Shown: positions 20,359 to 30,212, counted from the stretch's first letter. The stretch is 64,000 nt of DNA from Calothrix sp. NIES-4101 (GCA_004296455.1 AP018280.1:4898001-4962000); one strand, 5' to 3'. The notes: generated by a model from the sequence alone, not told the origin. Program-made: numbers and translations.

Positions 20359-20823
20359 ATGAAAATGAAAAAAATTATCCCAGTCACTTTGTTTATCATC
20401 ATTACAGTCATCGCATTTTTGCTGAACCATCAACCAGCTAGTGGGAGAGAACGCGATCGCGTCTACAATCGCAGACATAATCACGGTTTGTTTAATCGCT
20501 ATTACGAAGGCTATGGCGGTAACGGTTACTATCGCGGTTACTATAACCGTCGTTATCGGGTCTATCCGAGAAGATACTGTTATCCTGTCACCCAATGGTT
20601 GTTAGACCAAGACCCTGGATATCATCCACGGGCTTACTCTGACGGCTATCGGCAGGGCAGGGAGAGTGCGAAAAAAGGGAATGCCTACAAGCCCCGGACT
20701 GCGGGCGGGGAATTTGGACGTGGTTTTGATGATGGTTATTATGGCAGAGAATTTAGCGGTCAAAAACAAATTGTGGCAAATGCATACCTACCGTTTACAA
20801 CCAGCGAATGTAACTATTTTTAA
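20359..20823 (+). CDS. Secreted Tyr/Arg/Gly-rich small protein
   Basis: 154 residues from ATG 20359, preceded by GGGGG as ribosome binding site (an in-frame TTG lies at 20356). N-terminal hydrophobic segment (IIPVTLFIIITVIAFLL) acts as signal peptide or anchor; the mature part is rich in Tyr, Arg and Gly (GYGGNGYYRGYYNRRYRVYP) and contains repeated FGRGFDDGYYGREF-like motifs. Family not recognised; probably exported. The convergent selO shares a terminator with it. Confidence 0.7.
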   Translation: MKMKKIIPVTLFIIITVIAFLLNHQPASGRERDRVYNRRHNHGLFNRYYEGYGGNGYYRGYYNRRYRVYPRRYCYPVTQWLLDQDPGYHPRAYSDGYRQGRESAKKGNAYKPRTAGGEFGRGFDDGYYGREFSGQKQIVANAYLPFTTSECNYF

Positions 20824-20850
20824 TCAACTTTAATTTTCTGGAATCTCCCC

Positions 20851-20883
20851 ATATCCCTGAATTTTACCAAAAACCAGGGATAT
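20851..20883. terminator. Bidirectional terminator between convergent genes
   Basis: Perfect 9-bp inverted repeat ATATCCCTG/CAGGGATAT separated by 15 nt, placed between the 20359-20823 gene and selO, so it can serve both strands. Confidence 0.6.
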
Positions 20884-20898
20884 TATTCTGGTTTACTT

Positions 20899-22353
20899 CT
20901 AAATTACTTGAATTTCCTGGATCAAATCATTAAAATCTGTCCAATCATCAGCTTGAGCGATCGGTTCCCAAACTGATTCAATCACAGGTCTAATCACAAC
21001 TGTTTTGGGGTTATATTGATTCAGAGTTTGACCGACTTTTTCGATTTCCGCAACTGTTAAGTTAGTTAAAATACGATGATATATCCCTGCCCAATTTAAA
21101 AATAATTCCGATGCCCCGAGCGATCGCCCAATTTCGGAATCATTTAAAATACAACTAGCATCATCACGCCATTTACTCGAAAAAGTAATTGCCAGGTCAG
21201 CAAAGAAATGATGGTAACTCACGGGATAATTATTTAAAAACCTTAATGTAGCTCGTAATAGTTCTTCAGTTTCTTGATTATCTAACTTTTCAAAACCGAG
21301 TTTTCTCAACATAAAACGACGATATTCAGCATCATAATAATCTTCAAAACTAGATAAACCAGTTTCCATCTCATTAGTCCGAATTGTCGCCGCTAATGGA
21401 CGTTGTAATAACTCTAGATTTAACTTGCAAATACCTGCTTGATTTCCGTAACTGTAGCGTCCCGAATGGTCAAAATAAGCCGCAGTAAATTGCGGATCAA
21501 AGTTGGGAATAAAAGCATAAGGGCCATAATCAAAACTTTCACCCGTAATGGACATATTGTCAGTATTTAATACAGCATGACAAAAGCCAGATGCCATCCA
21601 CTGGGCAACAAGCTCTGCAACTCTTTGCACTAATTCCGCATAAAATAAGGCATATTTTTCTGGTTCCTGATTCAGATGTGAATAGTAGGTATCAATAACA
21701 TGATTTAATAGTTGCTTGATTAAATCTGGACGTTGAAAATAATTTAACCTCTCAAATGTACCGAAACGAATATGGGATTTACTCATTCTAATCATCACCG
21801 AAGAACGAGTAGGAGAAGGTTCGTCTCCTCTCCACAAACCTAAGCCCGTTTCCACCACACTCAGACAGCGTGAAGTGCGTACACCCATTCTATGCAGCAT
21901 TTCTGCCGCTAATACCTCGCGTACGCCTCCTTTGAGAGTCAGCATTCCATCACCGCCCCGTGAGTAGGGTGTGCGTCCCGAACCTTTCGTGCCAAAATCA
22001 TATAGTTCGCCATCAGTACCACGAACTTGTCCGTATAGAAAACCTCTACCATCACCTAAATGAGGGTTATACTCACCAAATTGATAGCCGTGATAACGTA
22101 ATGCTAACAGTGGTTTTCTTCCCTCAAACTTACCAAATGCTTGACAAAAATGTTCATCAGTCACGTGAGCAGGATTTAATCCTAAGAGGGGTAACAGTGC
22201 ATTGTTGCGCCATCTTAATATGTGTTGGGGATATTCTGCGGCGCTGACTTCGTCATAGTAATCATCACCGAGTGATTCTAAAGCTGGTTCGTAGTTTAGG
22301 GAAAGGAGCGGATTGTGAGATGATGCGTTATTGGAAGTTTCAGGCAGGATCAT
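20899..22353 (-). CDS. selO: Protein adenylyltransferase SelO (YdiU family)
   Basis: Pseudokinase-fold enzyme that transfers AMP to Ser/Thr/Tyr residues of proteins. 484 residues with the signatures [20 protein letters not shown], the nucleotide-binding [35 protein letters not shown] and the metal/active-site stretch [19 protein letters not shown]. In bacteria SelO is linked to oxidative stress and redox regulation. Full length and apparently intact; monocistronic. Confidence 0.95.
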   Translation of the reverse strand: MILPETSNNASSHNPLLSLNYEPALESLGDDYYDEVSAAEYPQHILRWRNNALLPLLGLNPAHVTDEHFCQAFGKFEGRKPLLALRYHGYQFGEYNPHLGDGRGFLYGQVRGTDGELYDFGTKGSGRTPYSRGGDGMLTLKGGVREVLAAEMLHRMGVRTSRCLSVVETGLGLWRGDEPSPTRSSVMIRMSKSHIRFGTFERLNYFQRPDLIKQLLNHVIDTYYSHLNQEPEKYALFYAELVQRVAELVAQWMASGFCHAVLNTDNMSITGESFDYGPYAFIPNFDPQFTAAYFDHSGRYSYGNQAGICKLNLELLQRPLAATIRTNEMETGLSSFEDYYDAEYRRFMLRKLGFEKLDNQETEELLRATLRFLNNYPVSYHHFFADLAITFSSKWRDDASCILNDSEIGRSLGASELFLNWAGIYHRILTNLTVAEIEKVGQTLNQYNPKTVVIRPVIESVWEPIAQADDWTDFNDLIQEIQVI

Positions 22354-22491
22354 TACCAGTACAGCTTAATTGAGTTCTGTTTTCATCCTACATCTGGAAT
22401 TAGGTTGAAGGATAGCATTTTTTTGAGTCTGAGATTTAGTTGTAACTGTTTTAACTTTTGTTGATAATTTCAAGTAGGCTATACAATAGGC

Positions 22492-23151
22492 ATGAATATT
22501 AATTTCTCGAAATTAAAAAATAAATTATCTCGGCTAGTAGATTTAGATACAAATTTTGAGGTTTTTGGCTCAGAATCACATCAATATATCCTGAATCCTT
22601 GTTTAAGTGAGAGGGAATTGCAAGAGTTTGAATTAAATTTTCAGGTGAATTTACCGGAAGATTTTCGTAATTTTTTGTTGAAGATTGGGAATGGAGGTGC
22701 TGGACCTGGCTATGGTTTTTTGGGTTTAAATATTGAGAATTTTCAGAATGAGCAGTTATTTCCACCTGGTTTTTTAGCTCAAGATTTTGCTTTAAAAAAT
22801 GAGTGGAATGATTTAGATTTACTCCAGCAAATGAATGGTAGTCAAGTCAGTGTTTACTTTGATCAAAAGTTTGTTCAAGGCTCAATCGCTGTTGCCGAAT
22901 ATGGCTGTGGCATCCAAGCTAGATTAGTAGTAACAGGGGAAGAACGGGGTAATATTTGGATTGACGATCGCACAAATGAAGCAGGTATATATCCTTTGAC
23001 AAGTCATTGTGCAGCATTTTTTCATGATGATCCAAATATGGATACATATATGTATGAATCTGTTGAGGAAAGTAACGAAGCTTTGACTTTTTATGAATGG
23101 TATGAAAATTGGTTGAATTTGGCAATTAATCAAGTGCTTGAGTTTGGTTAA
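22492..23151 (+). CDS. SMI1/KNR4 (SUKH) family protein
   Basis: 219 residues. The SUKH fold is shown by SERELQEFELNFQVNLPEDF followed by FLLKIGNGGAGPGYGFLGL near the N-terminus and the AEYGCG strand region in the middle. SUKH proteins are often immunity proteins of contact-dependent or polymorphic toxin systems, but no toxin gene is adjacent, so it may be an orphan immunity protein or have a housekeeping role. Ends with an acidic, aromatic C-terminus (FYEWYENWLN). Confidence 0.82.
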   Translation: MNINFSKLKNKLSRLVDLDTNFEVFGSESHQYILNPCLSERELQEFELNFQVNLPEDFRNFLLKIGNGGAGPGYGFLGLNIENFQNEQLFPPGFLAQDFALKNEWNDLDLLQQMNGSQVSVYFDQKFVQGSIAVAEYGCGIQARLVVTGEERGNIWIDDRTNEAGIYPLTSHCAAFFHDDPNMDTYMYESVEESNEALTFYEWYENWLNLAINQVLEFG

Positions 23152-23193
23152 TTAGGAACTTGGAAATTCATAATTGCCTCAGTTGTTGCACAA

Positions 23194-23769
23194 TTAACCC
23201 TGAAACTGTAACCATTGTGAATTAACCAAACTTGTCAAAATATGATCTTCCCATTTACCGTTAATCATTAAATAATCTCTGGCATATCCTTCAACTACAA
23301 ATCCTAAGCGTTTGAGTAAGTTACCGCTACGCCGGTTGTGAGGCATGTAATTTGCAGAAATACGGTGCATTTTCACTTCTTGAAACATATATTGTATTGC
23401 CCCTTGCAGGGCGGCTGTCATGTAACCTTTGCCTTGTTCATTTTCTGCCAAACTATAGCCAACGTTACAGTATTGGGCGACTCCCCGAACAAAATTATTA
23501 AAGTTGAGAGTACCAATTATTTGATTAGGGTTATCTTGGAGGAAAATAAATAATCTTAAGGAGCGATCGCTGTTAAACTCTTGGTAGTTCACATCTATTT
23601 GTAATTTCCAGTATTCTTCTGTAAAGAACTCATCGTACCAAGCTGGGTAATAGGGTGTGAGGTAGGTTTTGTTTTGAATAAAATAATTGAGGATTTGGGG
23701 TATATCTTCACTATTTGCCATTCGCAAGATGATGCGATCGCATATAATCCAAGGTGTTTGCAAGTTCAT
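23194..23769 (-). CDS. GNAT N-acetyltransferase, RimJ/RimL type
   Basis: 191 residues. Acetyl-CoA-binding region is seen at YSLAENEQGKGYMTAALQ, and the C-terminal family signature at NRRSGNLLKRLGFVVEGYARDYL. N-terminal RIILRMANSEDIPQI is typical of ribosomal-protein-alanine acetyltransferase-like members. Substrate unknown. Separate from the neighbouring cobalamin genes. Confidence 0.9.
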   Translation of the reverse strand: MNLQTPWIICDRIILRMANSEDIPQILNYFIQNKTYLTPYYPAWYDEFFTEEYWKLQIDVNYQEFNSDRSLRLFIFLQDNPNQIIGTLNFNNFVRGVAQYCNVGYSLAENEQGKGYMTAALQGAIQYMFQEVKMHRISANYMPHNRRSGNLLKRLGFVVEGYARDYLMINGKWEDHILTSLVNSQWLQFQG

Positions 23770-23828
23770 ATAATAATAGATGAAATATAGCTGAAAGTAT
23801 CTTAGATTTTAGATTTTCCCACAGATTC

Positions 23829-23930
23829 ATATCATGTTCGGCTAATCCTTACAATTAAAATTTCTCCGCCTCCCCGCCTCTCTAACTCTCCGTGTCAGCC
23901 TTAATAATCAGTATTCAACGGACATGATAT
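23829..23930. repeat. MITE-like repeat family A, copy 1
   Basis: 102-bp element starting ATATCATGTTCGG and ending CGGACATGATAT, with internal CTCCGTGTCAG. Near-identical ends and core occur at 29071-29173 and 57567-57667, and partial copies at 34554-34576 and 41215-41274. Its right edge coincides with the cobJ stop codon. Confidence 0.8.
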
Positions 23931-25693
23931 CACTCATACCTACGGGGAGTATAAACCCAAATTCCCCCATCTGGTTTTTCAATTACTCGCGTTTTACTGG
24001 AACCAATAATAATAACCGTTCGCATATCTGCAAATTCTGGTGATAGTTCTGCTAATGTACATACTTTGATTGATTCTCCATCTCTACCAATATTACGGGC
24101 AAGTACTACAGTTGTATGCGGGGAACGATAATTTAAAAGTATCTTTTTTGTCTCGGAAAGTTGCCAAGTACGTTGCTGAGATATGGGATTATATAAGGCG
24201 ATGACAAAATCACCTTGGGCAGCAGCAGTAATTCTTTGTTCGATAATTGACCAAGGTTTCAAAATATCCGAGAGGGAAATCGCACAAAAATCATGACCGA
24301 GTGGCGCACCTATTTTGGCTGCTGCGGCTTGCATTGCAGAAATACCTGGGGCGACGTGAATATCAATTCCTTGCCATGCGGGTTTTTGTTCCTTTTCCCA
24401 AGCTTCAAAGACTGCTGCTGCCATTGCATAGATACCTGGGTCTCCGGAAGAGACAACAGCCACAAACCGCCCCTCAGCAGCTAAATCTAACGCTAGAGAA
24501 GCCCGGGCGATTTCTTCACGGTTATCAGACTCATGCAGGTGTTTACCTGGGGTAACAGCAGCAATCAGCTTTAAGTATGTAGAATAACCCACCAAATCAG
24601 TGGCATTACGTAATATGTCTTTCACCTCCGGTGACATCCAATCGCTTCTCCCTGGCCCAGTACCAATGATTGCCAAGCGTCCGCGTGTTTTACCTGTGGT
24701 CTTGATATCGATAGGTAAATCAGAAATCGCGATAGCGCAAGTAATATTTAACACTTGTCGCTGCATGATTATTTGTCCCTGGGATGCAGCCAAAGCCACC
24801 GCAACGGCGACATCAGATGTCTGGTGTCGTGACATGACTTTGCTCAGTTCATCTGGAGCCAAAAAACGCACTGCAACATTGAGTGCATCAGCAATTACTT
24901 GTATTTCTGGCTGTGCAGCATCAACTTGACTCGCAAAAACTCCAGCAATCGATGCTGGCGATAATTCGGCATCGGCGAGTATTTGTTGAATTAGGGGAAT
25001 AGGGGATTCCGAAAAATCTCTTTGCTCATGTATGCTAACACCAATTGCGATCGCCTGTGGGTGATAAATTAGGTGAGTAGGAGTGGAAGCTACATTTTTT
25101 TCGGTAATTTGGATGACTCTTTCGGCATTTGAGTCAATTGGCAATGAACTACTTTTTAACCAATTTAACCATAGGGGATTCCCTTCTAACCTCACAGAAT
25201 TTCCCGCCAACAAGTCTGACATAAAGGCTTTGGCATCTGAGGGATTAGACAAATGATAGCCTGGAGGTGGGTCTTCTAAAGCAATGCCAAACCGAATCTC
25301 ACCTGTAGTTGTAATTGCGGCTTTGATATTGAAAACAGTAGCAATTTGCCGCGCTAAATTGTTCACTCCATTCAATCCACCTAATAGCGGTACAATGGCG
25401 CTACCATCTTCCGCCACCGCCAAAACAGGAGGCTCCTGTCGTTTATTTGTTAGTAACGGGGCGAGAGTCCGAATTAAAATACCTGTAGCACAAATTCCAA
25501 TAATCGGGGTGCCATCAGCAAATAACTCCCGTAATGTCGTGCCAAAATCAGTAAAATTGACATCTACATCCGTATTATTAGTGCGCTCTGCCAAACCATA
25601 TAATTTTGCTCCGGGGATAACACTAATAATCTTTTTAGCGACGGGAATGCTGTTATTACCGAGAACAACGACAACAGGAGATAGTTTTGTCAT
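23930..25693 (-). CDS. cobJ: CbiG-CobJ fusion (precorrin-3B C17-methyltransferase)
   Basis: 587 residues joining two corrin-ring steps. Residues 1 to about 330 are CbiG-like (cobalt-precorrin-5A hydrolase: ICATGILIRTLAPLL, VLAVAEDGSAIVPLLGGLNG in the N-terminal part, and FASQVDA in the C-terminal CbiG part). Residues about 345-587 are the CobJ/CbiH SAM methyltransferase (LAIIGTGPGRSDWMSPE, VVSSGDPGIYAMAA, FVIALYNPISQQR). This fusion is known in cyanobacteria. Third step gene behind cobH and cobI, 46 bp after cobI. Confidence 0.94.
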   Translation of the reverse strand: MTKLSPVVVVLGNNSIPVAKKIISVIPGAKLYGLAERTNNTDVDVNFTDFGTTLRELFADGTPIIGICATGILIRTLAPLLTNKRQEPPVLAVAEDGSAIVPLLGGLNGVNNLARQIATVFNIKAAITTTGEIRFGIALEDPPPGYHLSNPSDAKAFMSDLLAGNSVRLEGNPLWLNWLKSSSLPIDSNAERVIQITEKNVASTPTHLIYHPQAIAIGVSIHEQRDFSESPIPLIQQILADAELSPASIAGVFASQVDAAQPEIQVIADALNVAVRFLAPDELSKVMSRHQTSDVAVAVALAASQGQIIMQRQVLNITCAIAISDLPIDIKTTGKTRGRLAIIGTGPGRSDWMSPEVKDILRNATDLVGYSTYLKLIAAVTPGKHLHESDNREEIARASLALDLAAEGRFVAVVSSGDPGIYAMAAAVFEAWEKEQKPAWQGIDIHVAPGISAMQAAAAKIGAPLGHDFCAISLSDILKPWSIIEQRITAAAQGDFVIALYNPISQQRTWQLSETKKILLNYRSPHTTVVLARNIGRDGESIKVCTLAELSPEFADMRTVIIIGSSKTRVIEKPDGGIWVYTPRRYE

Positions 25694-25739
25694 AGACGCA
25701 GAAGATGAAATAAGCGAATTGATGCTAGTGCATTCTTTT

Positions 25740-26513
25740 TTATAATTGACTTTGAGAAGGGACTAAAATCATTGAGAAATAAGGCACATCATCAGGTTCC
25801 ACTTCATCTAAAGAAACTACTTTTTGACTTGCCATTGTGCCTCGCTCAATGTAATTTGCCCGCGATGCTAATCCGACTTTGTGCAACACATCCCGAACTT
25901 TGGCAAAATGCCGCCTGAGCTTAATAATTGCCACCGCATCAGCATTTCGTAATTGTGCTTCCAAGGTATCTGCGGGTAATGTTGCCGGGAGGACACTAAA
26001 AACATCATTACGGTAAGTTAGAGGTACTCCTAAAGCCGAGGCGCAACCCATTGGGCAGGAAATTCCCGGCACAACCTCAGTTTCATACTGTTCAGATAGT
26101 CGCGTAAAAACATACATAAAAGAACCGTAAAATAACGGGTCTCCCTCACACAACACAACAACGTCTCGCCCCTGCGACAAATGGTCGGCAATCGGTATCA
26201 CAACTTGGTCATATATTGGTTGTGCGGCTTCAGCATCAAGGGCACGTGGCAAATGATACAACAATTCAATGCGATCGCTGGGAATATATTCAGCAACAAT
26301 ACTCCGAGCCACGCTTTCCTTACCTTCTGCCGATTGGTAAGCAACTACAGGGCAGCTTTGTAATAAGCGAAAAGCCTTTAATGTTAATAATTCTGGATCG
26401 CCTGGGCCGACACCGACACCGTAAAGGCGACCTTTCTGTGTGTTTATGTTTAGATTTGTGTGGATATTTTGATTCATATTTTGATTTATATCTTGGTTTA
26501 TATCTTGATTCAT
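25740..26513 (-). CDS. cobI: Precorrin-2 C20-methyltransferase
   Basis: SAM-dependent methyltransferase of corrin-ring synthesis. After a repetitive N-terminal tail (residues 1-24, four N-Q-[DN]-[IM] tetrads), the enzyme begins GRLYGVGVGPGDPELLTL, with the second SAM motif VVLCEGDPLFYGSF and ISCPMGCASALGVPL later. The ATG overlaps the cobH stop (ATGA), so translation is coupled and the repetitive tail is probably translated. The tail is unlike other members and seems an expanded 12-nt repeat. Confidence 0.95.
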   Translation of the reverse strand: MNQDINQDINQNMNQNIHTNLNINTQKGRLYGVGVGPGDPELLTLKAFRLLQSCPVVAYQSAEGKESVARSIVAEYIPSDRIELLYHLPRALDAEAAQPIYDQVVIPIADHLSQGRDVVVLCEGDPLFYGSFMYVFTRLSEQYETEVVPGISCPMGCASALGVPLTYRNDVFSVLPATLPADTLEAQLRNADAVAIIKLRRHFAKVRDVLHKVGLASRANYIERGTMASQKVVSLDEVEPDDVPYFSMILVPSQSQL

Positions 26514-27142
26514 ATTTCCGACTCCATAGCTAAAGCGTTAACTGCGGCAGATGCGATCGCGCTTCCTCCCCTACGCCCGTATAATGTCATGAAGGGTATT
26601 TGCCGATTATCTGCGGCTAAGGCTGCTTTTGACTCTGCTGCACCGACAAAGCCAACGGGAAAGCCAAGAATTAGGGCGGGTTTTGGTGCGCCTGCGTCTA
26701 ACATTTCTAATAACCTAAATAGGGCAGTGGGCGCATTCCCAATTGCAACTACAGCCCCTTCTAAATAGGGTTGCCATAATTCTAAAGCCGCAGCCGAGCG
26801 AGTATTACCGATTTTTGTGGCAAGGTTGGGTACATCAGGATGGTTGAGGGTACAGATTACTTGATTGTTGGCTGGTAGTCGCTTGCGAGTCACCCCATTC
26901 GCTACCATCTGACAATCGCACAAAATAGTTGCTCCGTTTGCTAATGCTGTACGTCCAGATGTAACTGCTGTTGGTGAAAATCCGATACTATCGACAATAT
27001 CAATCATGCCGCAAGCATGGATAAGACGGACTGCAACCTTTGCCACATCATCTGGAAGTTGGGAGAGGTTTGCTTCTGAGCGAATTGTAGCAAAAGACTT
27101 TTCATATATTTTATTTCCGTCGCGAATATAATCAATTGTCAT
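26510..27142 (-). CDS. cobH: Precorrin-8X methylmutase
   Basis: Moves the C11 methyl to C12 to form hydrogenobyrinate (or the cobalt form). 210 residues; the conserved catalytic His region RLIHACGMIDI lies near residue 48, followed by FSPTAVTSGRTALANG, LCDCQMV, GNTRSAAALELW and ILGFPVGFVGAAESK. Lies between cobG and cobI; its TGA overlaps the cobI ATG by 4 nt. Confidence 0.96.
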   Translation of the reverse strand: MTIDYIRDGNKIYEKSFATIRSEANLSQLPDDVAKVAVRLIHACGMIDIVDSIGFSPTAVTSGRTALANGATILCDCQMVANGVTRKRLPANNQVICTLNHPDVPNLATKIGNTRSAAALELWQPYLEGAVVAIGNAPTALFRLLEMLDAGAPKPALILGFPVGFVGAAESKAALAADNRQIPFMTLYGRRGGSAIASAAVNALAMESEI

Positions 27143-27285
27143 TTTTATGGAGATATTTATTTAGATATTAGTTATTCGTGAGTAATCACTTAGTGACTAT
27201 TGATTCATTTTGTATTTGAGCTTCTTGATAGTCCATTATGCTGACTATATATTCCTCTAAATGATTAACAGTTATTATTTATCAG

Positions 27286-28782
27286 TTATTGAAACATGCT
27301 TTGTAATTGTTCTAGACTATATCTATTAACAAAATCTGTAAAAGATTCATTGCAATATGCAACTTGGGCAATGTATATTAATAAAATTTTTTCTAATAAG
27401 CCAGGAATCTCCATAAAGGGCAAAAAATCATAAATCATCCTTCCAAATCTGTTTTCTCCTTTCCCTAAATAAACTTGATATCCTCCTTCTTGTTCCCGAA
27501 TCATCCCCAGGAGAGTGATATCGCCTTTTGTCGGCTGGGCACAAGACTTGGGGCAACCTGTAAAATGGATATTAACAGGAGTAGGTAAAGTAATTCTCCT
27601 ATTGAGATATTCAGCTAATAAAACAGCGTGACTTTTGGTGTCAGTTGCCGAAGATGCACATCCCACATTCCCCGTACAGGCGACTAAAGCACTATAAATA
27701 TTATTTACAGAATAATCTAATTTCAAATGCCTAATTTTGTTACTAACTTCCTGAATATACTGTATGGAAATATCAGAAATTATTAAGTTTTGCCAAGGTG
27801 TTAATCTTAAAGTTCCGCTAGCATATGTTTGGGCAATATTCGCTAATTCATGCATTTGATTAGCTTCTAATTTACCCAATGCTGTCATAATCCCAATATA
27901 AAAAAAACCTGCTTGTTTTTGGGGATGAATATCAAGATGTAAATAGTGATTTTGAACAGGTTGCGAATCTTGATTATTCTCCATAGAAATTCGTCTCAGT
28001 TTTCGATTTAAATAGAATTCAACTTCTTGGATAAATTGTGCCACTCCCAACTCATCTAAAATATCCCGCAAACGGGGTTGATGAGATTTTCGATATGGAT
28101 TTACTAAAATAGATGATTGGTTTTGAGATTTATTTTTAAGCAAATGCTGTAAATAAACCTTTGCCAATGCGACTACTACGGAAACAGATTCCTCCGGCTT
28201 TAATACCACTCCTGTATCAAAGAATGGGCTATAAACACCCATATCTGCATTCACACTTAACTTCAACTGAAAATAAACCTCTCCAGCAATTAAGACAGCA
28301 ATCAACGTAATATCATTAACTTGAGTAGCAACAGACACAGAGCCACCACCATCAAAGCAAACGCTAAATTTTGGGGAAAGTTCGACTAAATCTGCATGAG
28401 TCGTCATCTGATGTTCTAAGTCGCGAATCAGAGGACGAGTATCAATTATTTCTCTAGAGTCAATTCCCGCAGTCGGGCTTCCCATAATATTACGGAGGTG
28501 ATCGAGTTCTGTAACCCTGGCAGCAAGACCAATCTCCTGTAATAAAGCCAAAACATCAGTCGGAATGTCCTTAGTAATTTCCCGTAATTGAATATTCGCT
28601 CGATTAGTAATATTGATACTACCATTACCAAATTCATCAGCTAAATTAGCGATCGCTCGCAACTGCTGACTAGTAATTATCCCCCCAGGTATACGAATCC
28701 GCGACAATATACCATCTCGCGCCGAAGTGGGATAAAAAAGACCTGGACAACTGACAAAATTAGATGGTAGTGACAATGACAT
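27286..28782 (-). CDS. cobG: Precorrin-3B synthase (CobG), siroheme/Fe-S type
   Basis: Oxygen-dependent ring-contraction priming enzyme related to nitrite/sulfite reductases. The [4Fe-4S]/siroheme cysteines are visible in CTGNVGCASS and TGCPKSCAQP, and the two ferredoxin-reductase-like halves in GSINITNRANIQLR and SGTLRLTPWQNLII. I set the start at ATG 28782 (MSLSLPSNF), preceded by AAGGGG; the open frame runs to 28908, but that extension lies inside the B12 riboswitch. About 498 residues. First gene of the minus-strand cob operon (cobG-cobH-cobI-cobJ). Confidence 0.92.
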   Translation of the reverse strand: MSLSLPSNFVSCPGLFYPTSARDGILSRIRIPGGIITSQQLRAIANLADEFGNGSINITNRANIQLREITKDIPTDVLALLQEIGLAARVTELDHLRNIMGSPTAGIDSREIIDTRPLIRDLEHQMTTHADLVELSPKFSVCFDGGGSVSVATQVNDITLIAVLIAGEVYFQLKLSVNADMGVYSPFFDTGVVLKPEESVSVVVALAKVYLQHLLKNKSQNQSSILVNPYRKSHQPRLRDILDELGVAQFIQEVEFYLNRKLRRISMENNQDSQPVQNHYLHLDIHPQKQAGFFYIGIMTALGKLEANQMHELANIAQTYASGTLRLTPWQNLIISDISIQYIQEVSNKIRHLKLDYSVNNIYSALVACTGNVGCASSATDTKSHAVLLAEYLNRRITLPTPVNIHFTGCPKSCAQPTKGDITLLGMIREQEGGYQVYLGKGENRFGRMIYDFLPFMEIPGLLEKILLIYIAQVAYCNESFTDFVNRYSLEQLQSMFQ

Positions 28783-28790
28783 TGATGCAA

Positions 28791-28985
28791 CCCCTTCCCT
28801 GTGCAACGCAGGGAGCAGATAATGATTGTGTCTGTTTGACACTCCTGGAGTTGGCATTCTGACTTTAAGTAACCAGTGATTGGGGATCAAGGATGATCTC
28901 AATCTCAAATCTGATGATTACATTACAGTTGCGGCACAGTGTTGGAATTTCGCCAAACTTTCCCGACTCCAAGCTTGCGTATTTT
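28791..28985 (-). promoter_or_regulatory. Cobalamin (B12) riboswitch upstream of cobG
   Basis: Read on the minus strand: GTCGGGAAAGTTTGGCGAAA, then CACTGTGCCGCAACTGTAAT, and the B12 box AAAGTCAGAATGCCAAC (complement of 28851-28867), the ordered conserved core of the class-I cobalamin riboswitch. It is followed by a 6-bp hairpin (28796-28814) with a 7-nt loop that abuts the cobG ribosome binding site AAGGGG. This arrangement suggests control of cobG translation: B12 binding stabilises the hairpin and hides the site. Exact 5' end is approximate. Confidence 0.88.
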
Positions 28986-29070
28986 ATCACGACCTGAATT
29001 ACCAATCTGCGAATCTAATGTTTTCTTTTGTTGAGAAACGGAAATGCAGGAGAATTAGTAAGAAGTCGTA

Positions 29071-29173
29071 ATATCATGTCCGGTTGAATACTTGTTATGA
29101 AAACTGACACGGAGACTTAGAGACGCAAAGACGCGGAGAAATCGTGATTGTAAGTGATTAAACAAACATAATA
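29071..29173. repeat. MITE-like repeat family A, copy 2
   Basis: Opposite orientation to copy 1: starts ATATCATGTCCGG, contains GACACGGAGACTTAGAGACG and a second GACGCGGAGA unit, and ends with the more worn GTGATTAAACAAACATAATA. Lies between the riboswitch promoter region and the alpha/beta hydrolase gene. Confidence 0.75.
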
Positions 29174-29249
29174 AGAAGTAGGCTGAAGAATGTGCGATCG
29201 CGCTAGCGATGCTACTGTATGTAATTGAATCTCAAAAAAATAATCCAAA

Positions 29250-30212
29250 ATGAAAGAACGCAACTTTCGTAATATCAACACAAACGGGGTGACACTGAGG
29301 ACAGTTGTTGAAGGTGAAGGACCTCTGGTAATTTTACTCCACGGCTGGCCTCAATGCTGGTATCTATGGCGACATCAAATAGACCCACTTGTGGAAGCCG
29401 GTTTTCAGGTGGCTGTTCCCGATCAACGAGGTTATGGTGGTAGCGATGCTCCAGAGGAAATCGAAGCCTATGACATTATCCATTTAACTGGAGATGTTGT
29501 TGGCATTGCTGATGCCCTTGGACATGCAACTTTCACTGTTGTTGGACATGACTGGGGTTCTCTTGTCGCTTGGAATACAGCTTTGCTACATGAAGAACGA
29601 GTCAATGCTGTTGTCGGTATGAGTATCCCCTACATACGTTATCCGGTGGGAGCATTAACAAAGCAAGAGAATTATGGGGATAACTTTTGGTATACGGTTT
29701 ATTTCCAGCAGCCTGGGGTAGCAGAAGCTGAGTTTGAAGCTAATATTCGGCGATCGTTACGGACAATTTATGCTAGCGTTAGTGGCTCTGCTCCTGAAGG
29801 AATTTTTTTCAACCCCAAATCATCAAGCTCCGGTTTTCTGGATGGATTAATCGATTCCGAACAGCAGGTATTAGGATTAACAGAAGCAGACCTAGATTAT
29901 TATGTCGAACAGTACCAACGTAGTGGCTTTCGTGGTGGATTAAACTGGTATCGAAATTTTGACCGAAATATGGAAATTACTCAGCAACTGCAAGATAAAA
30001 AGATATTGCCACCTGCTTTTTTCATTGCTGGCGACAAAGATATTGTCCTCCAATTTCCGGGAATAAATCTGGAGACAATGACTCAGTTAGTTCCTAACTT
30101 GAAAGGACAAGTTATGATCGAAGGCGCTGGTCATTGGGTTAGCGTTGAGTATCCCCAAGCAGTGAATGAAGCTTTGCTAGGCTTTCTCAAGGACTTTGCC
30201 TCTCCATACTAA
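29250..30212 (+). CDS. Alpha/beta hydrolase, epoxide hydrolase-like
   Basis: 320 residues. HGWPQCWYLWR carries the oxyanion-hole HGxP motif, VVGHDWGSLVAW places an Asp nucleophile at the elbow, as in soluble epoxide hydrolases and haloalkane dehalogenases, and GAGHWVSVEYP holds the catalytic His. A cap domain with several Tyr lies between about residues 140 and 240. Substrate unknown. The TAA overlaps the ATG of cobL by one base (TAATG), so the two are translationally coupled although no corrin role is known for this family. Confidence 0.9.
   Translation: MKERNFRNINTNGVTLRTVVEGEGPLVILLHGWPQCWYLWRHQIDPLVEAGFQVAVPDQRGYGGSDAPEEIEAYDIIHLTGDVVGIADALGHATFTVVGHDWGSLVAWNTALLHEERVNAVVGMSIPYIRYPVGALTKQENYGDNFWYTVYFQQPGVAEAEFEANIRRSLRTIYASVSGSAPEGIFFNPKSSSSGFLDGLIDSEQQVLGLTEADLDYYVEQYQRSGFRGGLNWYRNFDRNMEITQQLQDKKILPPAFFIAGDKDIVLQFPGINLETMTQLVPNLKGQVMIEGAGHWVSVEYPQAVNEALLGFLKDFASPY

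Noticed and set aside
28783-28908. N-terminal extension of cobG
   Set aside because: The sequence is the cobalamin riboswitch; the ATG at 28782 has a good ribosome binding site.
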